Shown piece after piece: positions 34,836-49,021 of a DNA stretch of 64,000 bases. Every line of letters starts with the position of its first letter. The first letter of the stretch is position 1. The stretch is from Diphasiastrum complanatum. Its lineage: Eukaryota > Streptophyta > Lycopodiopsida > Lycopodiales > Lycopodiaceae. The notes beneath the pieces are model-generated. The model saw nothing but the letters and a program-made list of their open reading frames with translations. It was not told the origin of the DNA and did not search any database. The stretch lies in assembly GCA_029204225.1 (NCBI GenBank), contig CM055113.1:30709317-30773316 (forward strand), in the 5' to 3' direction. The translations under genes were made by a program, and so were the position numbers.

Positions 34836-35840
34836 CAGATGTGTTCAAGTAGTCAATGCTCTTTTTATGTCAATCAATTGATTTTCAGTATACAAAAATT
34901 GTATATTGTGTGTATACCCAAGTGTAACATAGATAATAATTATGAGTCAATGTTTATGGTAACATCGATTGATTATAGGGAGCCAACGTCGGAACGACAA
35001 CGGGCCGGCTAGTGGTGCCTCCCGTGCTCTTGCATGGTATAGTGGACAACACACCTACGTCGGTGCCCAACTAAACCTATGAAGCGCAGACGCAAGGTGT
35101 CTATGGACATTATTTGATCATTAAAAGATTTGTTCATGTTAACCAATAAATGTGACATTAAAAGTAGAATTGAGTCTCGCATTTTAGGTTGAATAGAACT
35201 CAAAGGTGGGTGATCCATTGCATGTCTTGTCACTTCTCAAGATAGCAAAACGGGGTAATAAGATACATTGGCCATGTAACAGATGTTGCCCTCTATTGTG
35301 AAACCACCATGAATCACATATATGAGAGAGAGGCTAATAGCTATATGACATTATGTGTTAAGTATAGGGTAAGGCCCCACCCCCGTCGTGAGCCTTCCCC
35401 TTCGTAATAACCTCCATTTTTTTTAATATTTTCTTGTTTATTTTTAGAAGTGTTTTTAAATATAGTAAATCTGAATTTTCGTGACTTTTCAAAAATAGTG
35501 AGTTTTGAATTGCGCAACTTTTTAAAAATATAAAGTGAATCTTATATTTTTGTAAGGTGCTTCATTCATTTTCTAAAAATAATAATAGTACCGTACAAAT
35601 GTGTAATGTATTTAGTGCTCCATAAATTCATGTACAATAAATTCAGGTGCAATAATATGCCATTAAAGGCATTCTTCAAGTACACTTTAAGAAAATCTAG
35701 AAGTTATTTATTCTTTAGATTATTAAACCTTATATATAATGCCCATGGCCCCATAGTAGATTTAGGTCGGCTTATTATTCTGTGCAAAAGTGAACGGGAG
35801 CTGCTATTTCCACCCTCACAAGCCTGTGGGAGACGCTTGA
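34836..35840. other. No gene; GC-rich repeat piece at 35365-35410
   Basis: AT-rich, without recognised coding. AGGGTAAGGCCCCACCCCC...GAGCCTTCCCCTTCGTAATAA is a short relative of the GC-rich TIR elements at 15603-15999, which lie upstream of the intact RBR gene. Here it lies about 440 bp upstream of the RBR pseudogene start. Confidence 0.5.
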
Positions 35841-36520
35841 ATGGACGACTTGGCAACAACCGCAAACACACAAATAGGGGAGATGGAGAATGTGAGAGAA
35901 GTTGAAGCACGGGATGCTCATCTATCTCCAGATCGAGACTCGAAAAAAGAGTCGACGGATTGCTTATTACGTAGTAGCAATGGTATATCACATTTCTAAC
36001 AATATACAACTGTCGGTATCCAAATGTAGCAATTAGTAATTACTTCTTGCCTTGTTTTAGTGTTGCCCAGCCCAATGGCTTTCAAGATTCCTGAACTTTT
36101 TTTTGAACTGGATAGCCATTTTATTGTTGATTAGAATGTATATCTGATTTCAAGCTAAATGGATTGTCCTCATTGCTACTTTGATTCCTCAGACTGTATA
36201 CCTATTTTCAAGTGATACAGAAAGTCCTGACTCCTACCTACTGGTATAATTGCTCGAAATGTGGATTGTCTATCATCTAATTTCTAGCTACATAAATAGA
36301 CCTCGCTCCGGCTCGACTGTTCATCAGAGAATATATTTTAGAGCCATATGCATGTATAACGTACTAATATTATCTTATTCTGTCCCTAACATTCTGGCTA
36401 TCCGTTTTGTAGGCCTTGTAGAGGGTCGGAAAGAGGTAGTCGACTACAACAGTGAGCACAGGGAAGTCTGGCGGATTTGCATGGAGGAAAGACTTGCGAC
36501 TCTCTTTTTCAATGCAAAAG
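35841..36520 (+). pseudogene. RBR E3 ligase pseudogene (exon 1 and shortened exon 2)
   Basis: The frame from ATG at 35841 reads MDDLATTANTQIGEMENVRE, then EARDAHL and DSKKES. It aligns with the intact RBR exon 1 (MEELAVAKRQIVEMARAILV, AKDAQLA, ESKKEP). Exon 2 is at 36413-36520 with the same ends as in the intact gene: TTTTGTAG before GCCTTGTAGAGG, and GCAAAAG before GTAATATTC. It encodes DYNSEHREVWRICMEERLAT, where the intact gene has DYKSGLWEICQICMEEKPST. About 450 bp inside exon 2 are missing and the first RING Cys is Trp. A gypsy element starts 32 bp later and removes the rest. Confidence 0.75.
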
Positions 36521-36552
36521 GTAATATTCTATTTTGTTGTGAAACTCTCTGT

Positions 36553-37343
36553 TCGGTCAAAAGGAAAGGACGAATCAGATGATGGAGGATATGCTTCGAG
36601 CATATGTGGGCCATCGGCAGTTTGATTGGGAACAGTACCTTCCATTGGTGGAATTTGCTTATAATAGTGCAAAACATTCAGCGACCGAATTCAGCTCTTT
36701 CATGCTTATGTATGGTTTTCAACCTCGATCACCAATTAGTGTTGGCATGAAAAACCTACGGGTGCAAGCCACAACTGATTTTCTTGCGGATATGTAAGAA
36801 ATGTTACAATCGGCTAAAGATAGCATAAATAGTACCTAAGACATGGCAAGACACTATGCTGATCTATTTCGGAAGCACAAGGTATTCATGGTCAACGACT
36901 GGGTGTTTTTGAGGGTCCCTAATCACTCTAGGGGCTGGAAAATTGGTAAGTGTGTAAAGTTGGCGCCTAGGTATTGCGGTCCTTTTAAGGTTATCCAAGT
37001 GATAAACAAGGTCGCATACAAACTAGACCTTCCAGCTAACGTTGGAATTCATCATGTTTTCCACATTAGTAAGTTGAAACTCTCGTTGGGAGTTGGGGAG
37101 ACTGTGTCCCTGTGGAAGATCTAGTGGAACTTCTTCGTGATGAGTCCATGAGTGGACCACCTGAACCAGAGGCGATTGTTAATAGCCGACAGAGGACTCT
37201 ACGGAGTAGAGTGCTTTGAGAATTTTTAGTCAGGGAGAGGGGCAAATCAGAAGAGGAGGATACTTGGGAAAAGGAGGCTGATTTCCAGAAGAATTTTCCA
37301 AATTTTTTCCTACAAGGAAAAATTTAAGCTTAGGGGGAAGGAA
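36553..37343 (+). pseudogene. Second copy of gypsy integrase end and chromodomain
   Basis: From CGGTCAAAAGGAAAGGAC onward this is nearly identical to 41888-42683. It carries GQFDWEQYLPLVEFAYN-type integrase sequence (36579-36797), LAPRYCGPFKVIQVINKVAY (to 37124) and the decayed chromodomain with EEEDTWEKEADFQKNFPNFF, ending in the polypurine tract TAGGGGGAAGGAA before the LTR. It is the 3' end of a neighbouring element that shares the LTR at 37344. It shares with the downstream copy the TGA before EFLVRERGKSEEED. Confidence 0.85.
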
Positions 37344-38063
37344 TGTTACATACCTATGTAACTAGCAGTACTTCAGACCCCTAATAGTCCATTTAGTGTT
37401 GGGGGCTAAATGGCAAGGTACCCTTAGGATTAAGGGTATGTGCCCTTGGATAAGGACAAGCAAGTGACTATACCTTAGTTGGAGGTATGGAGTCATGTGA
37501 CCCTTGGATAAGGGGTACCCTTAGTATCAAGGGTAGGTGTCTTAGATTAAGGTACTAGTGTCTTTGATTAAGGGCAGGTAGGTGTCTATGCCTTGGATGG
37601 AGGTATGGAACCTAGAGATGTGTTAGAAAGTCACTGGATGATTATTTCCCTATACCTTGGGCCTCAAACTTGAACCATATCACTTTAATGGTCTAGGACC
37701 AAAGTATACATGCACAACTTTGGGACAGATGTAGGCTTTGGATCTTGAGTATGCTATAGTCTGTTGTGGTATGCTTGTGATTTGTTTATGGTTAGCAAGA
37801 GGGGTGCTAGATAGGTCTTGCTTGGAGCTTGGATCTAGCTATGGTTGGGTGGTGAATACTTGAGGCCAGCTTGTAATCTATCTTTGTGTTTAAGAGTAGG
37901 GACACAGGTGGAGGAGAGATCCCTGGAGGTTTGCAGATCCTTACTTGTAGGTGGAAGCATCCTAGCTTGGAGTTGGGGAGTATTTTGGAGCTTGCAAGTT
38001 GCTTGGAGGACATTGGAGGCTCTACCTTGGATTTGGAGGACTTCCTCACCTCTACTTGTAAAA
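37344..38063 (+). repeat. 5' LTR of chromodomain gypsy element (720 bp)
   Basis: TGTTACATACCTATGTAACTAG...CTTGTAAAA matches the LTR at 42684-43763 along its length, but lacks about 360 bp (present in the other copy at about 43055-43425). The primer site follows one base later. Many GGATTAAGGGTA(T/G) words recur near its start. Confidence 0.9.
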
Positions 38064-38064
38064 G

Positions 38065-38076
38065 TGGTATCAGAGC
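38065..38076 (+). other. Gypsy primer binding site (tRNA-iMet)
   Basis: TGGTATCAGAGC is one base after the LTR end. The leader 38077-39091 between it and gag is AT-rich and without frames, with two similar blocks (TGAAAATCAGAT(T/C)TGAAAA at 38490 and 38667). Confidence 0.9.
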
Positions 38077-39091
38077 TAGACAAATGATGGTAATCTTTCT
38101 AACCTTCTTCAAGTTCTATTAAGATCACCAACTAAATTTTTTTTTGGGGAAGATTATAGGCTTTTCTAGTTGTAGGAAGCTTGTAGTTGAAGTACCCAAT
38201 GAATCTAGTTCTCTTTGGAAGAGAGTAGTGATGCTTATAGAATTGTTTAGGGGCTGATTTTTTATCATGTTAGAGAAGTTTTAAAGTGGGCTTTGAGTTT
38301 ATCAAAGTTTGGAAAAAAAATTTGTGGGATGGTTAGAGGAAGTCTTTCTCTATATACACAAACTGTTTTTTGCAAAAAGATTGATTCTAGCTATGTGTTT
38401 TGATCAAAAATAGTGTTTTTTTTTGCATAAATGAAGTGTTTGAAATTCTAATTTTCATTTTAAAATTCTGTTTTTCAGACCTGTAAATCTGAAAATCAGA
38501 TTTGAAAAGTGATGTTTTAATCTAAACTTCATTAGTTACACCTTTCTATCTCCTAGTTTCATGAAAATGGCAATGTAGGAAGGGAATGGTAGTGTAAGTA
38601 TGTGCATAACAAGTTTTGAAATTCTGTTTTTTGTCATTTTAAAGTTCTGATATTCAGACCTTTAAATTTGAAAATCAGATCTGAAAATTGAGGTTTTCAT
38701 AAAGCTTAATTAGTTATCCATTTCTAGACACTAATTTCTTGGTTTTGAAAATCTAGAATAAAACTTTAGTTGCTTTTGAAATGACAAATGGAATTGGAAT
38801 TGGAATGGAAACTTTATGTAAACATTAGCTTGGAATAGTTAATTGAAGTTTACCTAAAGATTTGATTTTTGCTTTTGATTAAGGCAAATGTAGCTTGTTG
38901 TTGTTTTCCTCTTAAGCTTGGATTAAGCTTGCAAATAGTAGGCTCGGATTGAGCTTACAAACAATAAGATTGAATGAATAGAAGTAAATGCTTTTTATTT
39001 GCATTGATATAAGAATAGAAGCATTTCTATCATTCTAATTTGAGCACTTGTTGTTGTATTTGCATAATAGGAAAACACACAAACAACCCCA

Positions 39092-39990
39092 ATGGACCAA
39101 CCCAATGAAAACCCAACATTTGATCTATCAAACCTATCCAATGTGGCACAAGCTCTTGAACTTTTATACCAACAAATTCAAGCCACTAATAAACAGCTTT
39201 TTGAAACTAATCAAAGAAACCAAGACTTAGAGTCTAGGTTAGCCAATCAGAAGAAGCATGTAGTTCCACCTCCCGTAAAAGTGTTTAAGAGGGAGAAGAA
39301 GGATAGGAACTTACAAGTGGTAAGTTCTTGACTAAATGTTTGGAGCAAATACTTTCCCATGAACCAATTCCCTGAATTTGAAAAGTTATCCATTGTCACC
39401 ATGTTCCTTGAAGAAAGAGCCTTAGTTTGGTGGGATGACTTAGTTGCAAAGGGCAATCAACCTTGTACATGGGATGATTTTTGCAAGCTTTTTAAGGATT
39501 ATTTTCTACCACTTTTAGATGACTATGAACACTTTCAAAAGTTGCATCATTTATTAATGAATAAAGATTTGGAACAATTTATTCAATATTTTCATGAGTA
39601 CCTAAATCCACTTTATAGTGACATTCCGCCTAAGGTACAAATGTTAATGTTTATTGATGGGTTACCAAAAGATTATCAAGTGGATATTTGTAGGAACCAT
39701 CCAAAAACCCTAGAAGATGCTATTAGGGCTGCAAAATACTTTGATGACACACATAAGTCACCTAGGGGTCAACAGCCTAATGAGCAGAAAAAAGGTTTTT
39801 AATTCAAGAGGGGGGATAGGGAAGCTGTTAGTGAAACACATTCCAATTCCAACAATCTTAAGAAAACCAAGAAAAACTTTAAAAACCATCAAGGTGGCAT
39901 TGATAAAGCTGAAGCTCGTAAGAAGAACCTGTGCTTCAAGTGCAATGGCGAGGGTCACCTTGCACAAGATTGCGTCAAATAACCAGCTTC
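39092..39990 (+). pseudogene. Ty3/gypsy gag with zinc knuckle
   Basis: Frames 39092-39331 (MDQPNENPTFDLSNLSNVAQ, coiled-coil-like Gln/Asn-rich helix) and 39359-39802 cover gag. The second holds the retrotransposon gag core (EFEKLSIVTMFLEERALVWW, FCKLFKDYFLPL, LMFIDGLPKDYQVDICR). After a further frameshift the knuckle CFKCNGEGHLAQDC is at about 39929-39973. RNA-packaging capsid protein, broken by two frameshifts. Confidence 0.9.
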
Positions 39991-40069
39991 TACCTCAGGT
40001 AATCTATCTCGAAGTAATGCGATGAATGTATTTTGTCCTTAATTCTTTAGTCTTTGGACCTAATGACCT

Positions 40070-41170
40070 TAAGTGCATTAAATTAATGAAATTAAACAAG
40101 GTAACCATTAAGAATATATATCCACTACCGCGGATGAATGACTTAATAGATTATCTTGGTGGTGCTGGGTACTCTACCAAGATAGATATAAGGTCGGGAT
40201 TCAATCAGATACGCATTAAGACAGAAGATATACCAAAAACCAGGTTTTGAACTTGCTTTGGTCACTACGAATTTTTGGTGTTGCCTTTTGGTTTGACCAA
40301 TGCACTAGCAACTTTCCAATAGATGATGAACGATTTGTTCAGGCCATATTTGAAAAGATTCGTAGTGGTATTCTTAGATGATATCCTAGTGTTCAATAAG
40401 ACTTTGGCGAAACATAAAGAGAATCTTAGGATTGTCTGGGACATCCTAAGAAGGGAAAATCTCTTTGCCAAAGAGTCTATATATGACTTTTTTTGTGAAG
40501 GAATTGTCCTACTTGGGGCATAAGATTTTCGAACGGGGAGTGGAGATTGAGGCCGATCATATCCAGAGGGTTATTGATTGGCCTATTCTCATCACAGTTC
40601 GGCAAATCAAGTCTTTCTTGGGGTTTGTAAGATTTTTCCGTCGGCATATTCCCCAATTTGCTCGACTGGCATTTCCCCTTACCCAGGCCTTGAAAGGCTA
40701 TAAGAAGCTAACCCGGAGGGCTAAGAGTCCACTAGTGGTGTGGACGGAGGATATGAATAATTGTTTTGAGTTGCTTAAGAAAAGTGTCACTTCAGCACCA
40801 ATATTAATCATTGGCGATCCTAATAAGACTTTTGTGGTTAGGACCGATGCCAGTGATTATGCTATTGGAGCTGTTTTGATGCAGGATGGACATCCTATGG
40901 CTTATGAAGGCAAGAAACTCAATCCTGCTCAGTCTAGGTATTGTACCTATGAGTAGGAACTGTTTGCAATTGTTCATTCCTTGGAAATTTGACGACATTA
41001 TTTGTATGGAGCCAGATTTGAAGTTTTGATGGATCATCAGACTCTTCGATATTTCTGTGATGCTGAGGCAAGCTAGATGGGCTGAGCTGATGCAAATATT
41101 TGACTTTTCTATACGTTATTGTAAAGGAAGTCAAAATACTCTAGCGGATGCTTTGAGTCGGTTATCGGTT
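40070..41170 (+). pseudogene. Ty3/gypsy reverse transcriptase and RNase H
   Basis: Protease and the RT start are deleted: only about 100 bp separate the gag knuckle from [20 protein letters not shown]. The RT follows with [34 protein letters not shown] and the catalytic VVVFLDDILVFN, then LGHKIFERGVEIEADHIQRV. RNase H is VRTDASDYAIGAVLMQDGHP through FEVLMDHQTLRYF and the ADALSRL end. At least five stops or shifts are present. Confidence 0.9.
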
Positions 41171-41259
41171 ATTAATCAGTTGTGCTTTACTGTTATAGAA
41201 CCGGGGTCGTTTCAGTCTCTTCAAGGACTATATGAGTCCGATCCTTTTTTTGGAAAGTA

Positions 41260-42665
41260 TTGGCAACAAGTACTTTCAAGGGTCGATTCAGGTTTGCAAG
41301 ATTCCTCCAACCAGGAATAGATTTCCTAATTCGAAACAGGATTTTGTTTCGTAAAGGAAAGGTGTGTGTACCGGAGAATGACACTGTAAGGGCCCAAATC
41401 TTGCATGAGTGTCATGATAGTCCATGCGCAGGACATTCGAGTATACAAAGAACACTTGACTTAGTTCAAAGGCAATTTTGGTGGCCTAAGATTAAAAGTC
41501 AGGTAGAGGCCTATGTACTTAAATGTACTAAGTGCTAGTTAAATAAAACAGAGAGGCTAAAAGCTAGTGGCCTGTTATATCCTTTAGATATTCCTAATGG
41601 AAAGTGGAAAAGTATATCTATGGATTTTGTGGTCGGGCTTCCACGTATAGGGAAGGGCCACGATTCGGTTTGGGTCATTGTTGACAGACTTACGAAGTTT
41701 TGCTCAATTTATCCCAACGAAAAGCTTAAAACTAGCTCAACTATTTGTTGAGAAGCTTTTTTGACTGTACGGGCTGCCGTGCAATATTGTCAGTGACCGT
41801 GACCCAAAATTCACTCGGAATTTTTGGCAAGCAGAATTTGAAAAGTTGAAAACAACTTTAAGTATGAGTTCTACAGATCATCCGGAATCAGACGGTCAAA
41901 AGGAAAGGACCAATCACATGATGGAGGATATGCTTCGAGCATATGTGGGCCATCGGCAGTCTGATTGGGAACAGTATCTTCCACTGGTCGAATTTGCATA
42001 TAACAATGCAAAACATTCAGCGACCGAATTCAGCCCTTTCATGCTTATGTATGATTTTCAACCTCAATCACCAATTAGTGTTGGCACGAAAAACCTACAG
42101 GTGCAAGCCACAACTGATTTCCTTGTGGATATGCAAGAAATGTTACAATTGGCTAAAGATAGCATAAATAGTGCCTAAGACAGGGCAAGGCACTATGCTG
42201 ATCTATTTCGGAAGCACAAGGTATTCATGGTCAACGACTGGGTGTTTTTGAGGGTCCCTAATCACTCTAGGGACTGGAAAATTGGTAAGTGTGCAAAGTT
42301 GGCGCCTAGGTATTGTGGTCCTTTTAAGGTTATCCAAGTGATAAACAAGATCGCATACAAACTAGACCTTCCAGTTAACGTTGAAATTCATCATGTTTTT
42401 CACGTTAGTAAGTTGAAACCCTCGTTGGGGGTTGGGGAGACCTTGGTCCCTGTGGAAGATCTAGTGGAACTTATTCGTGATGAGTCTGTGAGTGGACAAC
42501 CTGAACCCGAGGCGATTGTTAATAGCCGACAGAGGACTCTACGGAGTAGAGTGCTTTGAGAATTTTTAGTCAGGGGGAGGGGCAAATCAGAAGAGGAGGA
42601 TACTTGGGAAAAGGAGGCTGATCTCCAGAAGAATTTTCCAGATTTTTTCCTACAAGGAAAAATTT
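41260..42665 (+). pseudogene. Ty3/gypsy integrase with C-terminal chromodomain
   Basis: The zinc domain has HECHDSPCAGHSSIQRTL and YVLKCTKC. The core has MDFVVGLP (Asp), DRDPKFTRNFW (Asp) and GQKERTN (Glu), so the DDE residues remain, spread over shifted frames. Frames 41846-42178 and 42227-42559 complete the C-terminus (LAPRYCGPFKVIQVINKIAY, HHVFHVSKLKPSLG). A chromodomain follows (EFLVRGRGKSEEEDTWEKEA), preceded by a TGA at the position expected for Arg. A chromodomain places the element among chromoviruses, which are known to target heterochromatin. Confidence 0.9.
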
Positions 42666-42683
42666 AAGCTTAGGGGGAAGGAA

Positions 42684-43763
42684 TGTTACATACCTATGTA
42701 ACTAGCAGTACTTCAGACCCCTAATAGTCCATTTAGTGTTGGGGGCTAAATGGCAAGGTACCCTTAGGATTAAGGGTATGTGCCCTTGGATAAGGACAAG
42801 CAAGTGACTATACCTTAGTTGGAGGTATGGAGTCACGTGACCCTTGGATAAGAGGTATCCTTAGTATTAAGGGTAGGTGTCTTAGATTAAGGTACTAGTG
42901 TCCTTGGTTAAGGACAAGTAGGTGTCTATGCCTTGGATGGAGGTATGGAACCTAGAGAGGTGTTAGAAAGTCATTGGATGACTAATTTTCTAAAACCTTG
43001 GGCCTCAATCTCGAACCATATCACTTTATTGGTCTAGGACCAAAGTATACATGCACAAGTTGGGCAATATGACCTAGTAGGAGGGTGCCCTTCTAAAGTG
43101 TCCATTGAGTTCCCAACTCCCACAAGAAAGGCATTCAAAGAGTCATAGGTTATGGAAAGAGTCTCTTGACCTTCCATAAGCCTATGGAGGCTCTTGGATA
43201 TTCTTTAACTCCCCTAGGCTTCTCTCTCTCTCATTGGATGAGCACGGAACTCCATAGTGCATTGGAGGGGTCCAAGGGCCATCTATATGAGGGTAGTAGG
43301 GCACCCATTGGGAGGGGGAGATCTCTCTTGTTTGCTTTGCTTATGCTCTAGTGTTGTTACTAGTGCGTAGAGTGCTTTCTTGTGGTAGTATGCTTGAGGT
43401 TTGGATCTTGCTTATGGTATGGGACATAAGTAGGGTTTGGATCTTGAGAATGCTATGGAGTGTTGTGGTATGCTTGTGATTTGTTTATGGTTAGCAAGGA
43501 GGTGCTAGATACGTCTTGCTTGGAGCTTGGATCTAGCTATGGTTGGGTGGTGAATACTTGAGGCCAGCTTGTTATCTATCTTTGTGTCTAAAGAGTAGGG
43601 ACACAGGTGGAGGAGAGATCCTTGGAGGCTTGCAGATCCTTACTTGCAGGTGGAGGCATCCTAGCTTGGAGTTGGGGAGCATCTTGAAGCTTGCAGGTTG
43701 CTTGGAGGACATTTGGAAGCTCTACCTTGGATTTGGAGGACTTCCTCACCTCTACTTGTAAAA
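42684..43763 (+). repeat. 3' LTR of chromodomain gypsy element (1080 bp)
   Basis: The polypurine TAGGGGGAAGGAA (42671-42683) precedes TGTTACATACC. The end CTTGTAAAA matches the 5' LTR exactly and the sequences then differ. This copy is 360 bp longer than the 5' LTR. Confidence 0.9.
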
Positions 43764-45926
43764 TTTTAAAACAACCATATATAAACTCATTCATATTGTA
43801 TACACTGTCGAGACGTAAATACAAGAGATCTTTACAAGAAAATATTAAATAACATTTTAAATACAATTCAATCGATTTCATTTGCACACAATTCTTCACT
43901 TAATCAACATTGATATCTTGCCATTCATCTGAGTCAAGTTCTAAATGTAGTTCAAGTCCATATACATACATCTTGAAATGGACACAGTTGCCTCTAGTTC
44001 ATCATCTTGATCATTTGCACCACTTCCCCACTTATCTAGTAGTACATATATCGCTTTATACGCTTCGCAAGCCTCTGTGGAATGTAAATGTCATACTAAC
44101 CTTATTTGCTAGTGGTGGCAAAAAAATGCCTTACTATGATAAAAGACCCCACTTAATAGAAAAGTTTTTTTTTTAAAAAATGGTGGGAAAGTTGTGAATC
44201 TTTCAATCGCCAGGATCTATGCACATTATGGACAATCAATCTAACAGTGAGCAGCAATTTGCACTTAGTACACCTAAGTGTCCTCTGGTTCTATAAAGAG
44301 GGAATTCACACAACCCTATTCACTATCCCTCATGTTGTCTTGCTCTCTCTCTCTCTCTCCCTCATTCTTGCTTTCCTGGTGCTCTACTGTACGGTGATTG
44401 TGATTGAAGAGAACGTTCGTGGATGCTATTGGAAGAGCAATCGTATTGCAAACAAAGGTGAGAACGTTTTGAATGGTAGCTCGCTGATAAGGAAGGATGC
44501 ATGCTAAGGATGAATGCTCACAGGGTGTTGTGATTACCATTGTGTAGTAGCAAGGTTTGACTGGCATATTGGAATTGGATATTACTACAAGTAATCGTTG
44601 TCCCAGCGGGCAAACGTGCATAATTTTTCAGATATTTTTTCAACCTTTTTGGCTTATGAAAAATGCTGGACAACAAACCAACTGTTGAGTATCATTATCA
44701 ACATTCTTGGAAAGTGACTAATCGCTGACCAGCGCCCTCTCTAATGCGGATCTGGCCACTAGCCAGCGCTGTTTTTTTGCTTATTATTGCTTGAACTTCA
44801 GCGATCTACCATAAGCTCTTTGTATGAGCAATGTTGCAAGCGTTTTTCAATACATAATGCGTTTAAAAATTTGATGGATTGTTGTCCTTCCAGTTGGTTT
44901 CTGGATTTACCAAAAGCTATAGCATGAATATGGTTGATGAGAATGCTCTTACTATACTCGATTGGCTGCAATCTGTACGCAGTATTGCTACATACGATTG
45001 CTCTTTTGGTTTGATAAAGAGTATGATGGTATCTATCGCTGTGATTACGAAAAAGAAAGTAGTAAAAAGGTGGCTGGATATGCTAATATATTCTTGAGTA
45101 ATAGTAAGCCTGACAGAGTCATTATCAATAGCTAGCTACTTACTTATCCATAGATTACTCGTATAGCTTTTCATTCTTCGAGAGCAAGAATACTCTATAC
45201 TTAATTCAATACTTTCGGTATGAATGCCTTAGCACATGGGTGATTCGTTTAAGCAGCTGAAAATGGATAGTTCACAAGAGATGACTTTAACTCTCATTCA
45301 GGTATGATGCTTTATGGAATATCACCAATACAGTGGGTGACCTAACTTGGCACCATGATTTTACTCACGTATATATGATGATTTGCAAACCTTGCGTGTA
45401 ATGGATTTTTTAAGTAACAAATCCAGTATAGGCTGATCCTGCATGCGCAGTAGGTGACATGGGCATGAGTTTAAATTTTTTTTTCTGCATCCAGTGTCCA
45501 GTTAATATAAGTAAAGTCAAATACTTATATAGAGCTCGACCATGGTACACTTGAATGGCATGGATTTGTCCAAGTTGTTTGACGCTTGGACTCCCGGTAA
45601 ACTGATAGTGGAGACCTGTGGGGGCTAGTGTAGCAGGGTGATGCTCTAGTACCTAGCTCTGTGACCATTGCCCAGTCTCTTTCCATATGTGTAATGAAAG
45701 ATACCTGCTTACATGTAGAATGTATATGTGAAACTAATACGTTCTTTTTTCTTTTTTATTGATCGGTATGGCGTCTGCCCTGATACGGCTTTGTTATAAG
45801 AGCAAAATGCATTGTTAGATTATGAAATGAATGATTGGGAAGATTGGACGTACTAGTATTTAATGCAACTTAGCTGATAAAGTAGTGAATCTTGTTTCGG
45901 ACATGGATAACAACTGATGCTCGGCT
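43764..45926. other. No confident gene
   Basis: Short frames at 44247-44507 and 44879-45097 are not recognised. A TATA-like TCTATAAAGAG at 44292 and a GT after ATTGCAAACAAAG near 44456 could mark an expressed exon (signal-like Leu-rich segment partly made by a CT run at 44342-44359), but nothing further supports a gene. It may be promoter-like sequence of a lost gene or element. Confidence 0.3.
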
Positions 45927-48175
<2,249 letters not shown>

Positions 48176-48354
48176 ACTGCAAGGACCACATTTCAGCCGC
48201 ATAAGGACCGTCGCGTAAGGACCGCAATTAGGCCGCATAGGGGCCACCGCCACCTAGATCGGAAAATCAGCGTCCGTCAATGATATACTAAATTTCCAAA
48301 TCATCGGCCGCCACCTAGATTGGCCACCATTGTCCGTCAACGACAGGCACTCTT

Positions 48355-49021
48355 TACTAGTATAGTATAAAACTATTTTAGAGAGAGAATGTGTGATGTG
48401 CTGTAAAAAATGTCACACTTTTGCTAGCAAAAATGTCACGCTTTGCTGGCAAAAACTGTCACCCATTTGCAAAAGGAAAAGCTAAATAGGTTTTAAAAAA
48501 ATGGTAAAAAAAAACACAGCCTCCAAAAATATATAAACACTTTTTGTGGGTAAGTGCCCATTGCCCATCATCGACGGGCACAATAACTAGTCTATATATA
48601 TAAACACTTTTTGTGGTTAAGTGTTTGTCATCGACGGGGCACAAGCAACTAGTATGGTATAAAACTATTTTAGAGAGAGAATGTGTGAGGTGCCTTTAAA
48701 AATATCACGCTTTTGCCGCAAAAATGTCACGCTTTGCCGGCAAAAAATGTCACCCATTTGCAAAAGTAAAAGCTAAATACAACCTCCAAAAATATATAAA
48801 CACTTTTTGTGGGTAAGTGCCCACTAGTTGGTTGTGCACGTCGATGACGGGCGATGGGCACTTACCCACAAAAAGTGTTTATATATTTTTGGAGACTGTG
48901 TTTTTTTTACCATTGTTTTAAAACCTATTTAGCTTTTTTCCTTTTGCAAATGGGTGACATTTTTTGCCGGCAAAGCGTGACATTTTTACAGCAAACACAC
49001 ATTCTCTTTTTAAAATAATTT
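48355..49021. mobile_element. Helitron-like repeat: two direct copies and one inverted copy
   Basis: Copy A (48355-48593) and copy B (48649-48824) are direct, copy C (48853-49021) is inverted, forming with B a palindrome with arms of about 165 bp. All share CACGCTTTGC(C/T)GGCAAAAA.TGTCACCCATTTGCAAAAG and AAATATATAAACACTTTTTGTGGGTAAGTGCCCA. Small hairpins followed by CTAG (GCCCATCATCGACGGGCAC then ACTAGT near 48592; CGACGGGGCAC then ACTAGT near 48650) resemble Helitron 3' ends. No Rep/helicase frame is seen. Confidence 0.5.

Noticed and set aside
44247-45097. Small secreted-protein gene with a TATA box
   Set aside because: The Leu-rich segment is partly made by a CT run and the second frame has no clear splice link; left as an open question in the region entry.
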